A DNA stretch of 64,000 nt, taken from the NCBI GenBank assembly GCA_965222485.1, contig CBDCUC010000040.1, forward strand, positions 62,001-126,000, read 5' to 3'. Position numbers and translations under genes: made by a program. How positions within the stretch are numbered: the first letter of the stretch is position 1; each line of letters opens with the position of its first letter. This document shows, piece by piece, positions 44,368 through 54,260 of the stretch. The stretch is from CBDCUC01 sp965222485. GTDB taxonomy: Bacteria; Pseudomonadota; Alphaproteobacteria; Rhizobiales; Hyphomicrobiaceae. Under the pieces are notes generated by a model. The model made no database searches. It was not told the origin of the DNA and was given only the letters and a program-made list of their open reading frames with translations.

Positions 44368-45333
44368 ATGGCCAACACGCACCACAGCAAAGTTTTGATC
44401 CTGGGCTCTGGCCCGGCTGGCTACACGGCCGCGATCTATGCCGCCCGCGCCATGCTCGACCCGGTGTTGATTCAAGGCAGCCAGCCCGGCGGCCAGCTCA
44501 CAATCACCACCGATGTCGAAAACTATCCTGGCTTTGCCGAAGCCATCCAAGGCCCATGGCTGATGGAGCAAATGCAGGCACAGGCGGAGAACGTCGGCAC
44601 AAAAATCGTGATGGATCATGTCAACGCGGTTGACCTGAAGACACGGCCCTTCAAGTTGGAATGCGAGTCTGGCGACACCTACACCTGCGACAGCCTAATT
44701 ATCTGCACGGGCGCTCAAGCGCGGTGGCTCGACATTCCGTCCGAAGAACACTTTAAGGGCTTCGGCGTTTCCGCTTGTGCCACATGCGATGGGTTCTTCT
44801 ACAAAGGCAAGGAAGTCGTTGTCGTTGGCGGCGGCAACACCGCCGTTGAAGAAGCAATATTCCTGACCAATTTCGCTAAGCGCGTTACCGTTGTCCATCG
44901 GCGCGACGAGTTCCGTGCTGAGCGCATTTTGCAAGATCGCTTGTTCAAGAATCCGAAAATTGAGGTCGTCTGGAACGCTTCGCTCGATGAGGTCGTTGGC
45001 GATGCCGACCCCAAATCGGTGACAGGCGTGCGCCTCAAAGACACAAAGACAGGTGAAATCACCGAACGTCCCGCAGACGGCGTCTTTATCGCCATTGGAC
45101 ACGCACCGGCCACGGAGCTCTTCACAGACCAGCTCGACATGACGAAGTCAGGCTATATTTTCACGCACCCGGATTCCTCGGCCACCTCTGTGCCCGGCGT
45201 ATTCGCAGCAGGCGATGTTACCGACGAGATCTACCGTCAGGCCGTCACCGCCGCAGGCATGGGCTGCATGGCGGCACTCGAAGCGGAGCGTCACCTCGCC
45301 GAACAAGCAGCGACATCCGAAGCCGCCGAATAG
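44368..45333 (+). CDS. trxB: Thioredoxin reductase
   Basis: 321 residues. The FAD motif LGSGPAGYTAAIYAARA is at the N-terminus, the redox pair CATC is in SACATCDGFFYKG, the NADPH motif is VVGGGNTAVEEA and the closing GVFAAGDVTD binds flavin. It reduces thioredoxin with NADPH in the cytoplasm. Confidence 0.97.
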   Translation: MANTHHSKVLILGSGPAGYTAAIYAARAMLDPVLIQGSQPGGQLTITTDVENYPGFAEAIQGPWLMEQMQAQAENVGTKIVMDHVNAVDLKTRPFKLECESGDTYTCDSLIICTGAQARWLDIPSEEHFKGFGVSACATCDGFFYKGKEVVVVGGGNTAVEEAIFLTNFAKRVTVVHRRDEFRAERILQDRLFKNPKIEVVWNASLDEVVGDADPKSVTGVRLKDTKTGEITERPADGVFIAIGHAPATELFTDQLDMTKSGYIFTHPDSSATSVPGVFAAGDVTDEIYRQAVTAAGMGCMAALEAERHLAEQAATSEAAE

Positions 45334-45378
45334 GTAGCTACCTAAACAAAGGGCGCTGCCCGTCTGACAACGGCAAAT

Positions 45379-45410
45379 GGCCCGATTATGAGTCCCTTCA
45401 TAGTCGGGCC
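45379..45410 (+). terminator. Hairpin after trxB
   Basis: GGCCCGATTATGA (45379-45391) pairs with TCATAGTCGGGCC (45398-45410) at 12 of 13 positions. No clear T run follows, so it is a weak or processing-related terminator. Confidence 0.55.
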
Positions 45411-45583
45411 GCATCGTAAGACAGGCTGTAAGTTCACTCAGTTGCCCCAACGGATCGGTCGCGCTAAGAAGCGGTCATTCCTATTCCGGCCTGCGTCATC
45501 GTGATTGGCATGAAAAATGGCAAAGGGCCGCTCTGAACAGGCTGTATCCGCACCAGACAAAGCAAGGACTTGCTTGGACCACC

Positions 45584-46987
45584 ATGGCAAAAACACTCTA
45601 CGACAAGATCTTCGACGACCACATTGTTGACCGCCAGGAAGACGGCACCTGCCTGCTCTACATCGACCGTCATCTCGTGCACGAGGTGACGAGCCCACAG
45701 GCGTTCGAAGGTCTGCGCATGGCGAACCGCAAAGTCCGCGCGCCCGAAAAGACACTTGCCGTTGTTGACCACAACGTGCCGACAACTGACCGCAGCCAGG
45801 GTATCAATGATCCTGAAAGCCGGATTCAGGTGGAAACGCTTGCCAACAACGCAGCCGAATTCGGCGTCGAATATTACAACGAGCGCGATGCACGCCAGGG
45901 CATCGTCCATGTTGTCGGTCCGGAACAAGGCTTTACCTTACCCGGCACCACAATCGTATGTGGTGACAGCCACACCTCGACCCACGGCGCCTTCGGTGCT
46001 CTTGCACACGGCATCGGAACGTCAGAAGTCGAACACGTTTTGGCGACCCAGACGCTCATTCAGAAAAAAGCAAAAAACATGCGCGTCAGTGTCGATGGCC
46101 AATTACCAGCACACGTCACCGCAAAGGACATCATCCTCGCAATCATTGGCGAAATCGGCACCGCTGGTGGTACCGGTCACGTTATCGAATATGCCGGTGA
46201 GGCAATCCGCTCGCTATCGATGGAAGGCCGCATGACGGTCTGCAACATGTCGATCGAAGGCGGTGCCCGCGCCGGAATGATCGCACCTGACGAAAAGACC
46301 TTCGAGTTCATCAAGGGCCGCCCCAAGGCGCCGAAAGGTGCGGCCTGGGACATGGCCATGTCGTATTGGCAGACACTTCAAAGCGATGACGGCGCGCACT
46401 TTGACACAGAAGTGAAGCTTGATGCCGCCAGCCTCCCTCCGATCGTCACCTGGGGCACGAGCCCGGAGGATGTGATCGCCATCACCGGCAACGTCCCAAA
46501 TCCAGCCGATGTCGCCGATGAGAAAAAGCGGTCATCCATGGAGCGCGCGCTTGACTACATGGGACTAACGCCGGGAACCAAAATCACTGACATCCCTCTC
46601 GATGTCGTTTGGATCGGCTCATGCACCAATGGCCGCATCGAAGATCTACGCGAGGTGGCAAAAATCGTTGAGGGCCGCAAGGTGTCCGACAAGTTGGCGT
46701 ATGCCATGATCGTACCGGGCTCTGGTCTTGTGAAAGCTCAAGCCGAAAGCGAAGGCTTGGACAAGATTTTCACCGCCGCCGGATTCGAATGGCGCGAGCC
46801 GGGCTGCTCCATGTGCCTTGGCATGAACCCGGACCAACTAAAGCCGGGTCAGCGGTGCGCCTCCACGTCCAACCGCAACTTTGAGGGCCGCCAGGGCCGC
46901 TTGGGCCGCACACACCTGCTAAGCCCAGCAATGGCTGCCGCAGCAGCACTTGCCGGACAATTCGTTGATATCAGGACGTGGCAGTAA
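45584..46987 (+). CDS. leuC: 3-isopropylmalate dehydratase, large subunit
   Basis: 467 residues of the aconitase family. Cluster-binding cysteines are visible in VWIGSCTNGRIEDL and EPGCSMCLGMN; GDSHTSTHGAFGALAHGIGTSE is the signature. With LeuD it isomerises 2- to 3-isopropylmalate in leucine synthesis using a 4Fe-4S cluster. LeuD is encoded 2.3 kb downstream rather than next to it. Confidence 0.97.
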   Translation: MAKTLYDKIFDDHIVDRQEDGTCLLYIDRHLVHEVTSPQAFEGLRMANRKVRAPEKTLAVVDHNVPTTDRSQGINDPESRIQVETLANNAAEFGVEYYNERDARQGIVHVVGPEQGFTLPGTTIVCGDSHTSTHGAFGALAHGIGTSEVEHVLATQTLIQKKAKNMRVSVDGQLPAHVTAKDIILAIIGEIGTAGGTGHVIEYAGEAIRSLSMEGRMTVCNMSIEGGARAGMIAPDEKTFEFIKGRPKAPKGAAWDMAMSYWQTLQSDDGAHFDTEVKLDAASLPPIVTWGTSPEDVIAITGNVPNPADVADEKKRSSMERALDYMGLTPGTKITDIPLDVVWIGSCTNGRIEDLREVAKIVEGRKVSDKLAYAMIVPGSGLVKAQAESEGLDKIFTAAGFEWREPGCSMCLGMNPDQLKPGQRCASTSNRNFEGRQGRLGRTHLLSPAMAAAAALAGQFVDIRTWQ

Positions 46988-47083
46988 CGACGAAAAAGAA
47001 CAGCTGTCACGGTACGACGCATCGCAAACACCTAGTGTGCGCAGGCCTGACTTCACGTGCACGGCGGGGCGTAGACCGATCAA

Positions 47084-47881
47084 ATGTCGAGATCTCTTGT
47101 CGAAACCCAGTTTGGTCCCAGCGCAGGTCACTATGCCGCTTGCGCAGTTCACGCATCCGGTGAAAGTCTGGCGCGCCTGTTGGAATTGGTCGCACCGCGC
47201 GCTTGCTGGCGCGCGCTTGATATCGCAACAGGTGCCGGCCACACAGCCGCAATTTTCGCACCCCACGTTTCAGAGGTCATCGCCACCGATGTCACCGATG
47301 AAATGCTAGCTGAGACAGAGAAGCTGAAACGCGCACGCGAACTAACCAATCTGACAACAGCGCGGGCAGATGCATCAAACCTGCCATTCACTGCGACGAG
47401 TTTTGACCTCGTCACCTGCCGGCTTGCCGCTCATCACTTTCCAAGTATAGCGGGCTTTATCGCTGAATGCGCACGCATCCTTTGTCCGGGCGGCGTATTT
47501 GCACTTGTCGACAACATCGCGCCCGATGCGGAATTTTTTCCGACCGCCTCGCCAGCCGAAATCGAAGAGGCCGCACGCGCCTACAATGCCTTCGAAGCCT
47601 TACGAGATCCCAGCCATGCCCGCGCACTCACCGTATCCGAATGGCGCCGCATCACACATCAAAACGGCCTTAGGACACGCAAGACAGAACTTCTCACCAA
47701 GGAAATGTCATTCGGTGCCTGGACGGAGCGCATGCGTTGCAGCCACGATGTGACAACGACTTTGCGCCGGGACTTGCTAACAGATGGTATGCTTAATCAG
47801 TTCCTGATGCCACGCAGCGTCGACGGTGAGCTAAAGTTCTCTCTGCGTGAGCTAATTTTGATTGCCGACAAGCCCACATGA
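47084..47881 (+). CDS. Class I SAM-dependent methyltransferase
   Basis: 265 residues. The SAM-binding motif I is ALDIATGAGHTAAIFA, followed by VIATDVTDEMLAE (motif II) and ARADASNLPF/FDLVTCRLAAHHFP, the layout of UbiE/methyltransferase-11 enzymes. The substrate is unknown. It is the first of three genes lying between leuC and leuD. Confidence 0.85.
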   Translation: MSRSLVETQFGPSAGHYAACAVHASGESLARLLELVAPRACWRALDIATGAGHTAAIFAPHVSEVIATDVTDEMLAETEKLKRARELTNLTTARADASNLPFTATSFDLVTCRLAAHHFPSIAGFIAECARILCPGGVFALVDNIAPDAEFFPTASPAEIEEAARAYNAFEALRDPSHARALTVSEWRRITHQNGLRTRKTELLTKEMSFGAWTERMRCSHDVTTTLRRDLLTDGMLNQFLMPRSVDGELKFSLRELILIADKPT

Positions 47882-48058
47882 TCCATGGGCTACAACAGAC
47901 CCAGTGAAATTTGCAACAATTACAGAAATTTGACGGGCATCGGCCCAGCCTTTTGCCAATTTCTTTGCTAAGTCCCGGTTGTCAGAAAACCGATTCCGGG
48001 TGAAAATAGATCGTCGTACCAACGTTCGTTAAGGGGGGCTTCAGTGCGATCCTCGCGC

Positions 48059-48586
48059 ATGACAATAAAACACGTGGCACGAGCAATGCTGGCCGCGCTG
48101 CCCTTCTTCATTGTGGCCGCTACGATGCCGCGCGCCGACGCGGGCGACAAGCCGCCTACACCTCAGGAATATATCGATCATGTCGGTGGCAAGGCGACGT
48201 TCGTTCCCGCTGGCCAATTTAGGCTCGACGGTAAGCGCCAATCCTGCGGCCACCGCCCCACTGTCCTCGACAACAACCTGGACGACTACGGGGCAGCTTA
48301 CCCAGGCTTTTTGATCATGAATCCGCGCCTTCTCGCAAAGGTATCGACGCCGGTGAAACTCTGGATTTACGCACATGAGTGCGGGCACCAGTTCCGCGGG
48401 CCTGATGAAGCCACGGCTGATTGCTTCGCCGTCCAGCGCGGGCGCCGCTACAAATGGTTGACCAAGGCAGGCCTGGAACAGGTCTGCAAATTTATCTCGC
48501 CTGCAAAGGGAGACTTCATGCACCTGTCCGGCTCGTACCGCTGCGAATATATGCGCAAGTGCTACGCCGATCCCTCCGTCCGATAG
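48059..48586 (+). CDS. Secreted HExxH metallopeptidase-like protein
   Basis: 175 residues from the ATG at 48059; a GTG five codons earlier is possible. A signal peptide ends around PRADAG. The middle contains IYAHECGHQFRGPDEATADC: an HExxH zinc motif followed by a nearby Asp/Glu that could be the third ligand. Six cysteines suggest disulfides. It looks like a small periplasmic zinc protease or a relative; the substrate is unknown. Confidence 0.7.
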   Translation: MTIKHVARAMLAALPFFIVAATMPRADAGDKPPTPQEYIDHVGGKATFVPAGQFRLDGKRQSCGHRPTVLDNNLDDYGAAYPGFLIMNPRLLAKVSTPVKLWIYAHECGHQFRGPDEATADCFAVQRGRRYKWLTKAGLEQVCKFISPAKGDFMHLSGSYRCEYMRKCYADPSVR

Positions 48587-48783
48587 CAAATAGCGCACTA
48601 TCCAGACCAATTGCGTTGCGGTTAAATAAAATCGCGATGTCGGATACGCCTGCACACCGTTGCAACGATCCGGATGGTACGACATGACCTGGCTCGATGG
48701 GTTTGTCCCCGCCCCCTCACAGGCGGTCACAATGGATAGTTCTCGACTGCCCGTTCCCCTTCGCGCCTGGACCCCCGCCCGCC

Positions 48784-49290
48784 GTGGTGCTCACCGACTA
48801 TTCCAAACGCCTCCTCAACCTCTCTCAAACCGTCCACAAATGGCTCGGGGTCCTAACCACGCTCGATCGCGGCCGACGCCTGCGCATCGCCCGCTATGCT
48901 ACGGCAATCGCCGACACACTTGCCCGTGCCGCTGCCGCCCTCGCCCGGCTGCATGCCGAACCCGGCAGCAAATCCGCCACGCGCGATCTGAAGCGGGAAC
49001 TGGGCAGAATCTCCGGTTATGTCGAAACAATCGTTAGCGTACTCGAACATCACCTTGACGGACGCAAGTTGGCTGGCGTTAAAAGGCGCCTGGAAACACT
49101 CGAAACAGGCCTATCAGCATTGCGCCCGCCCGGCCACGCCTTGGACGCTCAAATAACCGGTCGGCGCAAGAAAGTTAAAAAAAGTCGGAAAAGCCGCACC
49201 AGCATGCGCCGAGAAAGCCTGGGACGCATTGAGCAGCTGCTCGCCGCCGAGGGTTATTTTCGGGCCATGGCCGACGGACAGCGCACTTGA
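48784..49290 (+). CDS. Hypothetical basic helical protein
   Basis: About 169 residues if started at the GTG at 48784; the frame opens at an ATG at 48697, but the first 29 codons are proline-rich and look non-coding. The body is alanine/leucine/arginine helices (RIARYATAIADTLARAAAAL) ending in a very basic patch (GRRKKVKKSRKSRTS). No domain was recognised. It lies 37 bases before leuD and may share its transcript. Confidence 0.55.
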   Translation: MVLTDYSKRLLNLSQTVHKWLGVLTTLDRGRRLRIARYATAIADTLARAAAALARLHAEPGSKSATRDLKRELGRISGYVETIVSVLEHHLDGRKLAGVKRRLETLETGLSALRPPGHALDAQITGRRKKVKKSRKSRTSMRRESLGRIEQLLAAEGYFRAMADGQRT

Positions 49291-49327
49291 AGACAGTAAA
49301 GACCAAAATACGAAAGAGGGACACGGG

Positions 49328-49933
49328 ATGGACAAGTTCACGACACTGACCGGAATTGCTGCACCATTGGCGCTGCGCAATATCGATACGGACATGATCA
49401 TCCCCAAACAATTCCTGAAGACGATCAAGCGTACCGGACTTGGCAAGTCATTGTTCTATGAAATGCGCTTCGACCAGGAGGGAAAAGAGTTACCGGACTT
49501 CGTGCTGAACAAGCCGGCCTACAGGGAAGCCAAGATCCTGGTTACAGGAGAAAACTTCGGATGCGGTTCGTCACGCGAACACGCACCCTGGGCGCTACTG
49601 GATTTTGGAATTCGCTGCATTGTCGCGCCTGACTTTGCCGACATCTTCTACAACAACTGTTTTCAAAACGGCATTCTTCCGGTCAGGTTGCCGCAAAGCG
49701 ACGTCGACAAGCTGATGGACGATGCGGAGCGCGGGGCCAACGCCACCATAACCGTAGACCTGGAGGCACAAGAAATACGCGGTCCCGACGGCGGCGTCAT
49801 CAAGTTTGAAATCGATCCATTCCGCAAACACTGCCTTTTGAACGGACTCGACAACATCGGGCTCACCCTGAACAAGGAAGACGCCATCTCATCGTTCGAA
49901 GAGAAGGCACAAGCTGCCCGCCCCTGGGCTTAG
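49328..49933 (+). CDS. leuD: 3-isopropylmalate dehydratase, small subunit
   Basis: 201 residues from the ATG at 49328, preceded by GAGGGA. The swivel-domain signature DMIIPKQFLKTIKRTGLG and GENFGCGSSREHAPWALLDFG are present. It completes the LeuCD enzyme. The separation from leuC by three genes is common in alphaproteobacteria, though the intervening genes vary. Confidence 0.97.
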   Translation: MDKFTTLTGIAAPLALRNIDTDMIIPKQFLKTIKRTGLGKSLFYEMRFDQEGKELPDFVLNKPAYREAKILVTGENFGCGSSREHAPWALLDFGIRCIVAPDFADIFYNNCFQNGILPVRLPQSDVDKLMDDAERGANATITVDLEAQEIRGPDGGVIKFEIDPFRKHCLLNGLDNIGLTLNKEDAISSFEEKAQAARPWA

Positions 49934-49957
49934 AGAGCCTATTCACATCAAAGGAAC

Positions 49958-50461
49958 CTAAGGACTCGCATTGCGGACGGTGCGTGCATCCAGAAGCGCG
50001 TCCTTGAGAACCTCTGAGAATTCGCGTCGCTCATCGTCATTGAGGAAACGGCCAAAGACGGTATCCTTGCCATGCGAGGCCAGTGACATAGTGGTTCGAC
50101 CGTCGTCTTTCTCACTAAGCCGTACGCGTACCCAATAGGGATTGAACTCGATACGCTCACGGCTTCCCGAAGGTTTCACCCTCGTCAGCACCAGAGTGTG
50201 AGGATTGAGATCGACCAGTTCGTATTCAAAACCCGACCTATAATTGAGCCGGAATGCCAAGTAGATAAGCGCAACATCAAGGCCGAGAAAACCAAGGACA
50301 GGCCAAGCGCCGACCCACCAGAATATGGCACCGATGATAAAACTGATGCCGGCAATCACTGACATCAGGACCACGAACCCACGCGGGCTCAGCGACCGAT
50401 ACGGGGTGAGGATCGCTTTGAATGTGCCGTCAGCCTGCGATTGATCTTTTGCCTCGTTCAT
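49958..50461 (-). CDS. DUF2244 family membrane protein
   Basis: 167 residues with two adjacent transmembrane spans (about residues 30-72) and a C-terminal soluble part with RIEFNPYWVRVRLSE, the DUF2244 hallmark. The function is unknown. It is divergent from nth, a pairing seen across alphaproteobacteria. Confidence 0.9.
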   Translation of the reverse strand: MNEAKDQSQADGTFKAILTPYRSLSPRGFVVLMSVIAGISFIIGAIFWWVGAWPVLGFLGLDVALIYLAFRLNYRSGFEYELVDLNPHTLVLTRVKPSGSRERIEFNPYWVRVRLSEKDDGRTTMSLASHGKDTVFGRFLNDDERREFSEVLKDALLDARTVRNASP

Positions 50462-50508
50462 AGCTAGTAGCTTAATCAGATTTCCCGGCAGGATGAAGGC
50501 CCTTTAAT

Positions 50509-51321
50509 ATGGCTCGCCAGAAACCTCAGAAAAGCACGAAAACCCGCACGCGCACAGCAAAACCGCCGGCAAAAGGCGTGGCCAGCAAGGCCAAGACAGC
50601 GAAGTCAGCAAAAACTAAAACCGCGTCCAAGAGCAACAAATCGAAGGCTTCGCGCACACGCCGCCGCGCATCCAAGCTCTCGGCTGCGCAAATTCAGGAA
50701 ATTTTCGATCGCTTCTCTCAAATTGAGCCCGAGCCAAAGGGCGAGCTTGAGTCAGTCAATCCATACACCCTGCTTGTCGCCGTTGTTCTCTCAGCTCAAG
50801 CCACCGACGCCGGTGTCAACAAAGCGACCCGTCCATTGTTTAAGATCGCGGACACTCCGGAAAAAATGCTTTCACTTGGCGAAGACAAAGTGCGCGACTA
50901 CATCAAGACAATTGGTCTTTATCGCAACAAAGCAAAGAACGTCATCGCGCTTAGCGCCAAACTCATTTCCGACTTTGGCTCAAAAGTACCGCGCGATAGA
51001 GACACGTTGGAGACGCTACCCGGCGTCGGTCGCAAAACGGCAAACGTCGTCATGAACGTTTGTTTCAACGAGCCAACCATGGCGGTTGACACCCATGTCT
51101 TTCGCGTTTCCAACCGCATTGGGCTGTCGAGCGGCAAGACCCCCCTTGCCGTCGAGGAAGACTTGCTAAGGGTAATCCCAAAAGAGCATGCAGTACCGGC
51201 CCATCATTGGCTCATCCTGCATGGCCGCTACCTCTGCAAAGCACGCAAGCCCGAGTGCTACCGCTGCCCGATTGCGGATCTATGCCTCTTTAAGGACAAG
51301 ACGCCTGCCGTAAAAGGGTAG
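50509..51321 (+). CDS. nth: Endonuclease III
   Basis: 270 residues. The first ~58 are an unusual Lys/Ala/Thr/Arg-rich disordered tail. Then follow the helix-hairpin-helix with catalytic lysine and aspartate (LPGVGRKTANVVMNV, VDTHVFRVSNR) and the 4Fe-4S loop CKARKPECYRCPIADLC. It removes oxidised pyrimidines and cuts at abasic sites. The tail may add non-specific DNA binding. Confidence 0.95.
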   Translation: MARQKPQKSTKTRTRTAKPPAKGVASKAKTAKSAKTKTASKSNKSKASRTRRRASKLSAAQIQEIFDRFSQIEPEPKGELESVNPYTLLVAVVLSAQATDAGVNKATRPLFKIADTPEKMLSLGEDKVRDYIKTIGLYRNKAKNVIALSAKLISDFGSKVPRDRDTLETLPGVGRKTANVVMNVCFNEPTMAVDTHVFRVSNRIGLSSGKTPLAVEEDLLRVIPKEHAVPAHHWLILHGRYLCKARKPECYRCPIADLCLFKDKTPAVKG

Positions 51322-51578
51322 CCAAAACTGTGGCTTCACAGCCTCAGAACGCATTGAAAAGTAAGAATTATTCCCAATCATTAGGTGCCCAGGGCTTGTG
51401 AACACACGCCAATTGCCCCAGGCATAATCGCATAGCCTTATGCACCGGTAGTACACAACTCGTGCACTGCTGGCCCTCAGGACACGCCCAATCGGTGTGT
51501 TTCAAATGCTCGACTTTGGCCGAATCACCTAGGCTCCGCTTCGAGTACTTCAACGAGGTTGTCGTGTCGGGCTTAAGT

Positions 51579-53699
51579 ATGTGGATGAGGTTGCGAAAAT
51601 TGAGTTGGTCAAACGTAACTAAGTGGACAGGTAAGTGTCATTCTAAGTGCACACGTCATCAGAGCGCACGCGCAAAGAATAACCTCCAGACCGCGACACA
51701 ACCAAACACATGCCCGCACCTCTCGCACGCTTCCGTCTTAAGCGTCGTCCTCGCGATCGCTGCAGCGTCCTCGAACGTTCCCGCAATGGCCGCCGACTTT
51801 ACTGTACTGTCAGGCACGACGGTCGGACCGCAGGTGCTAAGCGATCCTGGTGACACCGGCCTGATCCAATCTGATGGCACAGTCGACAATGGCGGCGCAG
51901 GCAACGCCGTCTCCATGAACGCCGCAGATCAGACCTTACAAAACTCTGGCACAATCAGAGCGAGCGGAAACGGCTTCAACGGTGTGTTTTCGCAAGGCGC
52001 CAACGCAACAATCACCAACGATGGTGCAATTGTTGTGACCGGCGACAACGCTGCAGGCATCTCGTCCATCGGCAACTTCGCAGTCATTACAAACAACGGC
52101 TTCGTTAATGCGACCGGTAACGGCTCCGACGGCATTTTCGCAGACGGCGAGCTGGCCACGATCAATAACACTGGAACGATTTCAGGCAGGTTAAACGGCA
52201 TCAACGCCAACACCATTCGACGCTTGGTCAACGATGGCATAATCAATGGCGAACTTGGCGACGGTATCAATGCGTTCGCGTTTGAAAATATGATCAACAC
52301 GGGCACGATCACCGGTGGCGACGCCGGCGTCATGACCACCATTATCGATAAGATGACCAATGCCGGCACGATTATTGGCAAAAATAGCGGCATAGTCGCC
52401 GACGAACTTAAGGACCTGACCAACAGCGGCACGATCATGGGTCGAAATGGCCCCGCCATCCTCGAAACCGGCAGCGTCGATACGACACTAACACTTCTCG
52501 CAGGCTCGAAAATCCAAGGCGCCATAGACCTAGGCGGTGGCACGAACACACTCGTTGTCGGCAACGGGCTGAGCATCGCCAATACGTTTGCCACACGTCC
52601 TCAGGTGATTGTCACGAATGGCGCCCCATTTGCGGTCGACGGAAACCGCGTGGCAGTGGTCGACCCGACACTGTTTGCAATGACCGACGAGATCGTAACC
52701 GACATCGCGGACGCTAGCCTCAACACGATATACCACCGCCTCCGCCGCCTGCACTCAGATCACGGCACGAACCACTCAGGCCCCGCGCTGTCCACGCCAC
52801 CGGGCCAGATGTACCTTGGCCGCGGCGACGTGGGCCCTAGGTCGCGCTCCGGCCCCTCGCACTATGGCAACTTTAGTATTTGGGCTCATGGCATCACGCT
52901 GTCGCGTGAGCAGGACGGTGACGGCGCGGCTATCGATGCCGATCACCAACTGACGGGCCTGATCGGCGGGCTGGATGCACGCATTGGCCGCAACCTTTTC
53001 GCTGGTTTGTTCATCGGCACGTCTGACGGCGAAGTTGCGCACGAATTCGGGACCCAGGAAGAAGACATCGACAGCCTGTTCGGCGGCCTATACGCCAGCA
53101 CACGGTCCGGAAGTTTCACATTCGACATGCTGTTCTCGGCAGGCACGACCGATCATGAGCGTACGCGCCGTGTCGCAAACAACCTTGCCCCTGGTGGACT
53201 GCAAACCGCCGAAGCAGACTACGATGGCTTCTATGTTGCACCGGAATTGGCTGCCACAGTTGAGCTAAATCTCGGCTGGTTCAAAATCGAACCAAGTGCA
53301 CGCGCGCGCTATCTGGGCTTTTTCATTGATGGTTTTGCCGAATCGGGAGCAGACGATGACCTAGTCGTCGCGGACCGTGACATTCACGCGTTGCAAGGCC
53401 GCCTCCAAATAGCATTCCCAGTGACTTTTGCCTCCGGCGATACGCAGGTTAGGTTTGCGCCCCGCATCGGTGTCGATGGCCGTTCAACACTTTCCGGCGA
53501 CGGTGTAGACGCCACGCTTCTCGGCCAGGGCATATCGTTTGACCCTGGCGGCGAAGATGACGTGGTTGGTCGTTTTGCAGGTGCCGATCTCGCTATCTCA
53601 TTCGATAGCGGTCTTTCGCTCTATGGCTCGGTCGAAGGTGTTGCCGAAGACGACAGTTATAACGTGATCGGCCACGCCGGTGCCAGACTACGCTTCTAG
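51579..53699 (+). CDS. Autotransporter with repetitive passenger
   Basis: About 706 residues; the frame opens at 51462 and the start is uncertain (ATG 51579 or 51585), leaving a long pre-signal region before the hydrophobic SVLSVVLAIAAASSNVPAMA. The passenger repeats short units of the type INxGTIxG...GI, a beta-helix pattern. The last ~280 residues form a type Va beta-barrel ending in aromatic RLRF, exported through the outer membrane. A YHRLRRLH helix links the two. The role (adhesion, biofilm) is unknown. Confidence 0.85.
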   Translation: MWMRLRKLSWSNVTKWTGKCHSKCTRHQSARAKNNLQTATQPNTCPHLSHASVLSVVLAIAAASSNVPAMAADFTVLSGTTVGPQVLSDPGDTGLIQSDGTVDNGGAGNAVSMNAADQTLQNSGTIRASGNGFNGVFSQGANATITNDGAIVVTGDNAAGISSIGNFAVITNNGFVNATGNGSDGIFADGELATINNTGTISGRLNGINANTIRRLVNDGIINGELGDGINAFAFENMINTGTITGGDAGVMTTIIDKMTNAGTIIGKNSGIVADELKDLTNSGTIMGRNGPAILETGSVDTTLTLLAGSKIQGAIDLGGGTNTLVVGNGLSIANTFATRPQVIVTNGAPFAVDGNRVAVVDPTLFAMTDEIVTDIADASLNTIYHRLRRLHSDHGTNHSGPALSTPPGQMYLGRGDVGPRSRSGPSHYGNFSIWAHGITLSREQDGDGAAIDADHQLTGLIGGLDARIGRNLFAGLFIGTSDGEVAHEFGTQEEDIDSLFGGLYASTRSGSFTFDMLFSAGTTDHERTRRVANNLAPGGLQTAEADYDGFYVAPELAATVELNLGWFKIEPSARARYLGFFIDGFAESGADDDLVVADRDIHALQGRLQIAFPVTFASGDTQVRFAPRIGVDGRSTLSGDGVDATLLGQGISFDPGGEDDVVGRFAGADLAISFDSGLSLYGSVEGVAEDDSYNVIGHAGARLRF

Positions 53700-53726
53700 T
53701 CCGCTACCTCAGCAAAATACACGCAA

Positions 53727-54260
53727 TCACTGTCGGAAATATCGCCAGTTGCGTTCAATTGCGCGATGTATCTCATCTGGTTTTCCCGAAAACGGCTCAA
53801 GATTTATGCGAACGACATTGTCGCTCCGCATTGACCATGGCAGCTTCATGAGCAGTCGAAACCACGACAACGACCTCCAATCGGCAACAAGCGCGCCCGG
53901 CAGCGCCTTGGCCAATTCAATATGCAATTCACTAACATCGATCGACCGAATAGCATATGTGCTCAGTCTGATATCCTTCACCGACCGCCAGGGAATGACA
54001 CCGAACCCCTCAATGAAAATGCCGTGCTCGCCGGCTCCGAGCCGCACTTTTTCGGTTTCGATAAGCGGATAAAAGTAATAGGTCGTTGCACCGAAGAAAA
54101 CGGCGAGCACCAGCGCAATTTCGCTGCCGTGCGTAATCCACACCACTGCAAAAACCGCGCTTAGCACACAAGAGATGTAGACGCGGAATGCGCCCTTCCC
54201 TTTGGCGTAACCGATACGGAAACCATCGGCTGGCGGCACATCGCTGGTCTGAGTTGTCAT
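53727..54260 (-). CDS. Hypothetical membrane protein, PH-like
   Basis: 177 residues with two hydrophobic spans at about residues 26-65 and a strand-rich C-terminal part (GEHGIFIEGFGVIPWRSVKD ... NVVRINLEPFSGKP), the arrangement of small PH-domain membrane proteins. No named family was recognised. It faces the autotransporter. Confidence 0.65.
   Translation of the reverse strand: MTTQTSDVPPADGFRIGYAKGKGAFRVYISCVLSAVFAVVWITHGSEIALVLAVFFGATTYYFYPLIETEKVRLGAGEHGIFIEGFGVIPWRSVKDIRLSTYAIRSIDVSELHIELAKALPGALVADWRSLSWFRLLMKLPWSMRSDNVVRINLEPFSGKPDEIHRAIERNWRYFRQ

Noticed and set aside
45334..45583. Leucine attenuator or leader peptide before leuC
   Set aside because: No run of leucine codons in a short frame and no terminator/antiterminator pair directly before leuC; the hairpin there belongs after trxB.
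51368..51553. 60-codon cysteine-rich frame on the minus strand before the autotransporter
   Set aside because: It opens with TTG without a ribosome site, and I recognise no family; it could be revived by homology.
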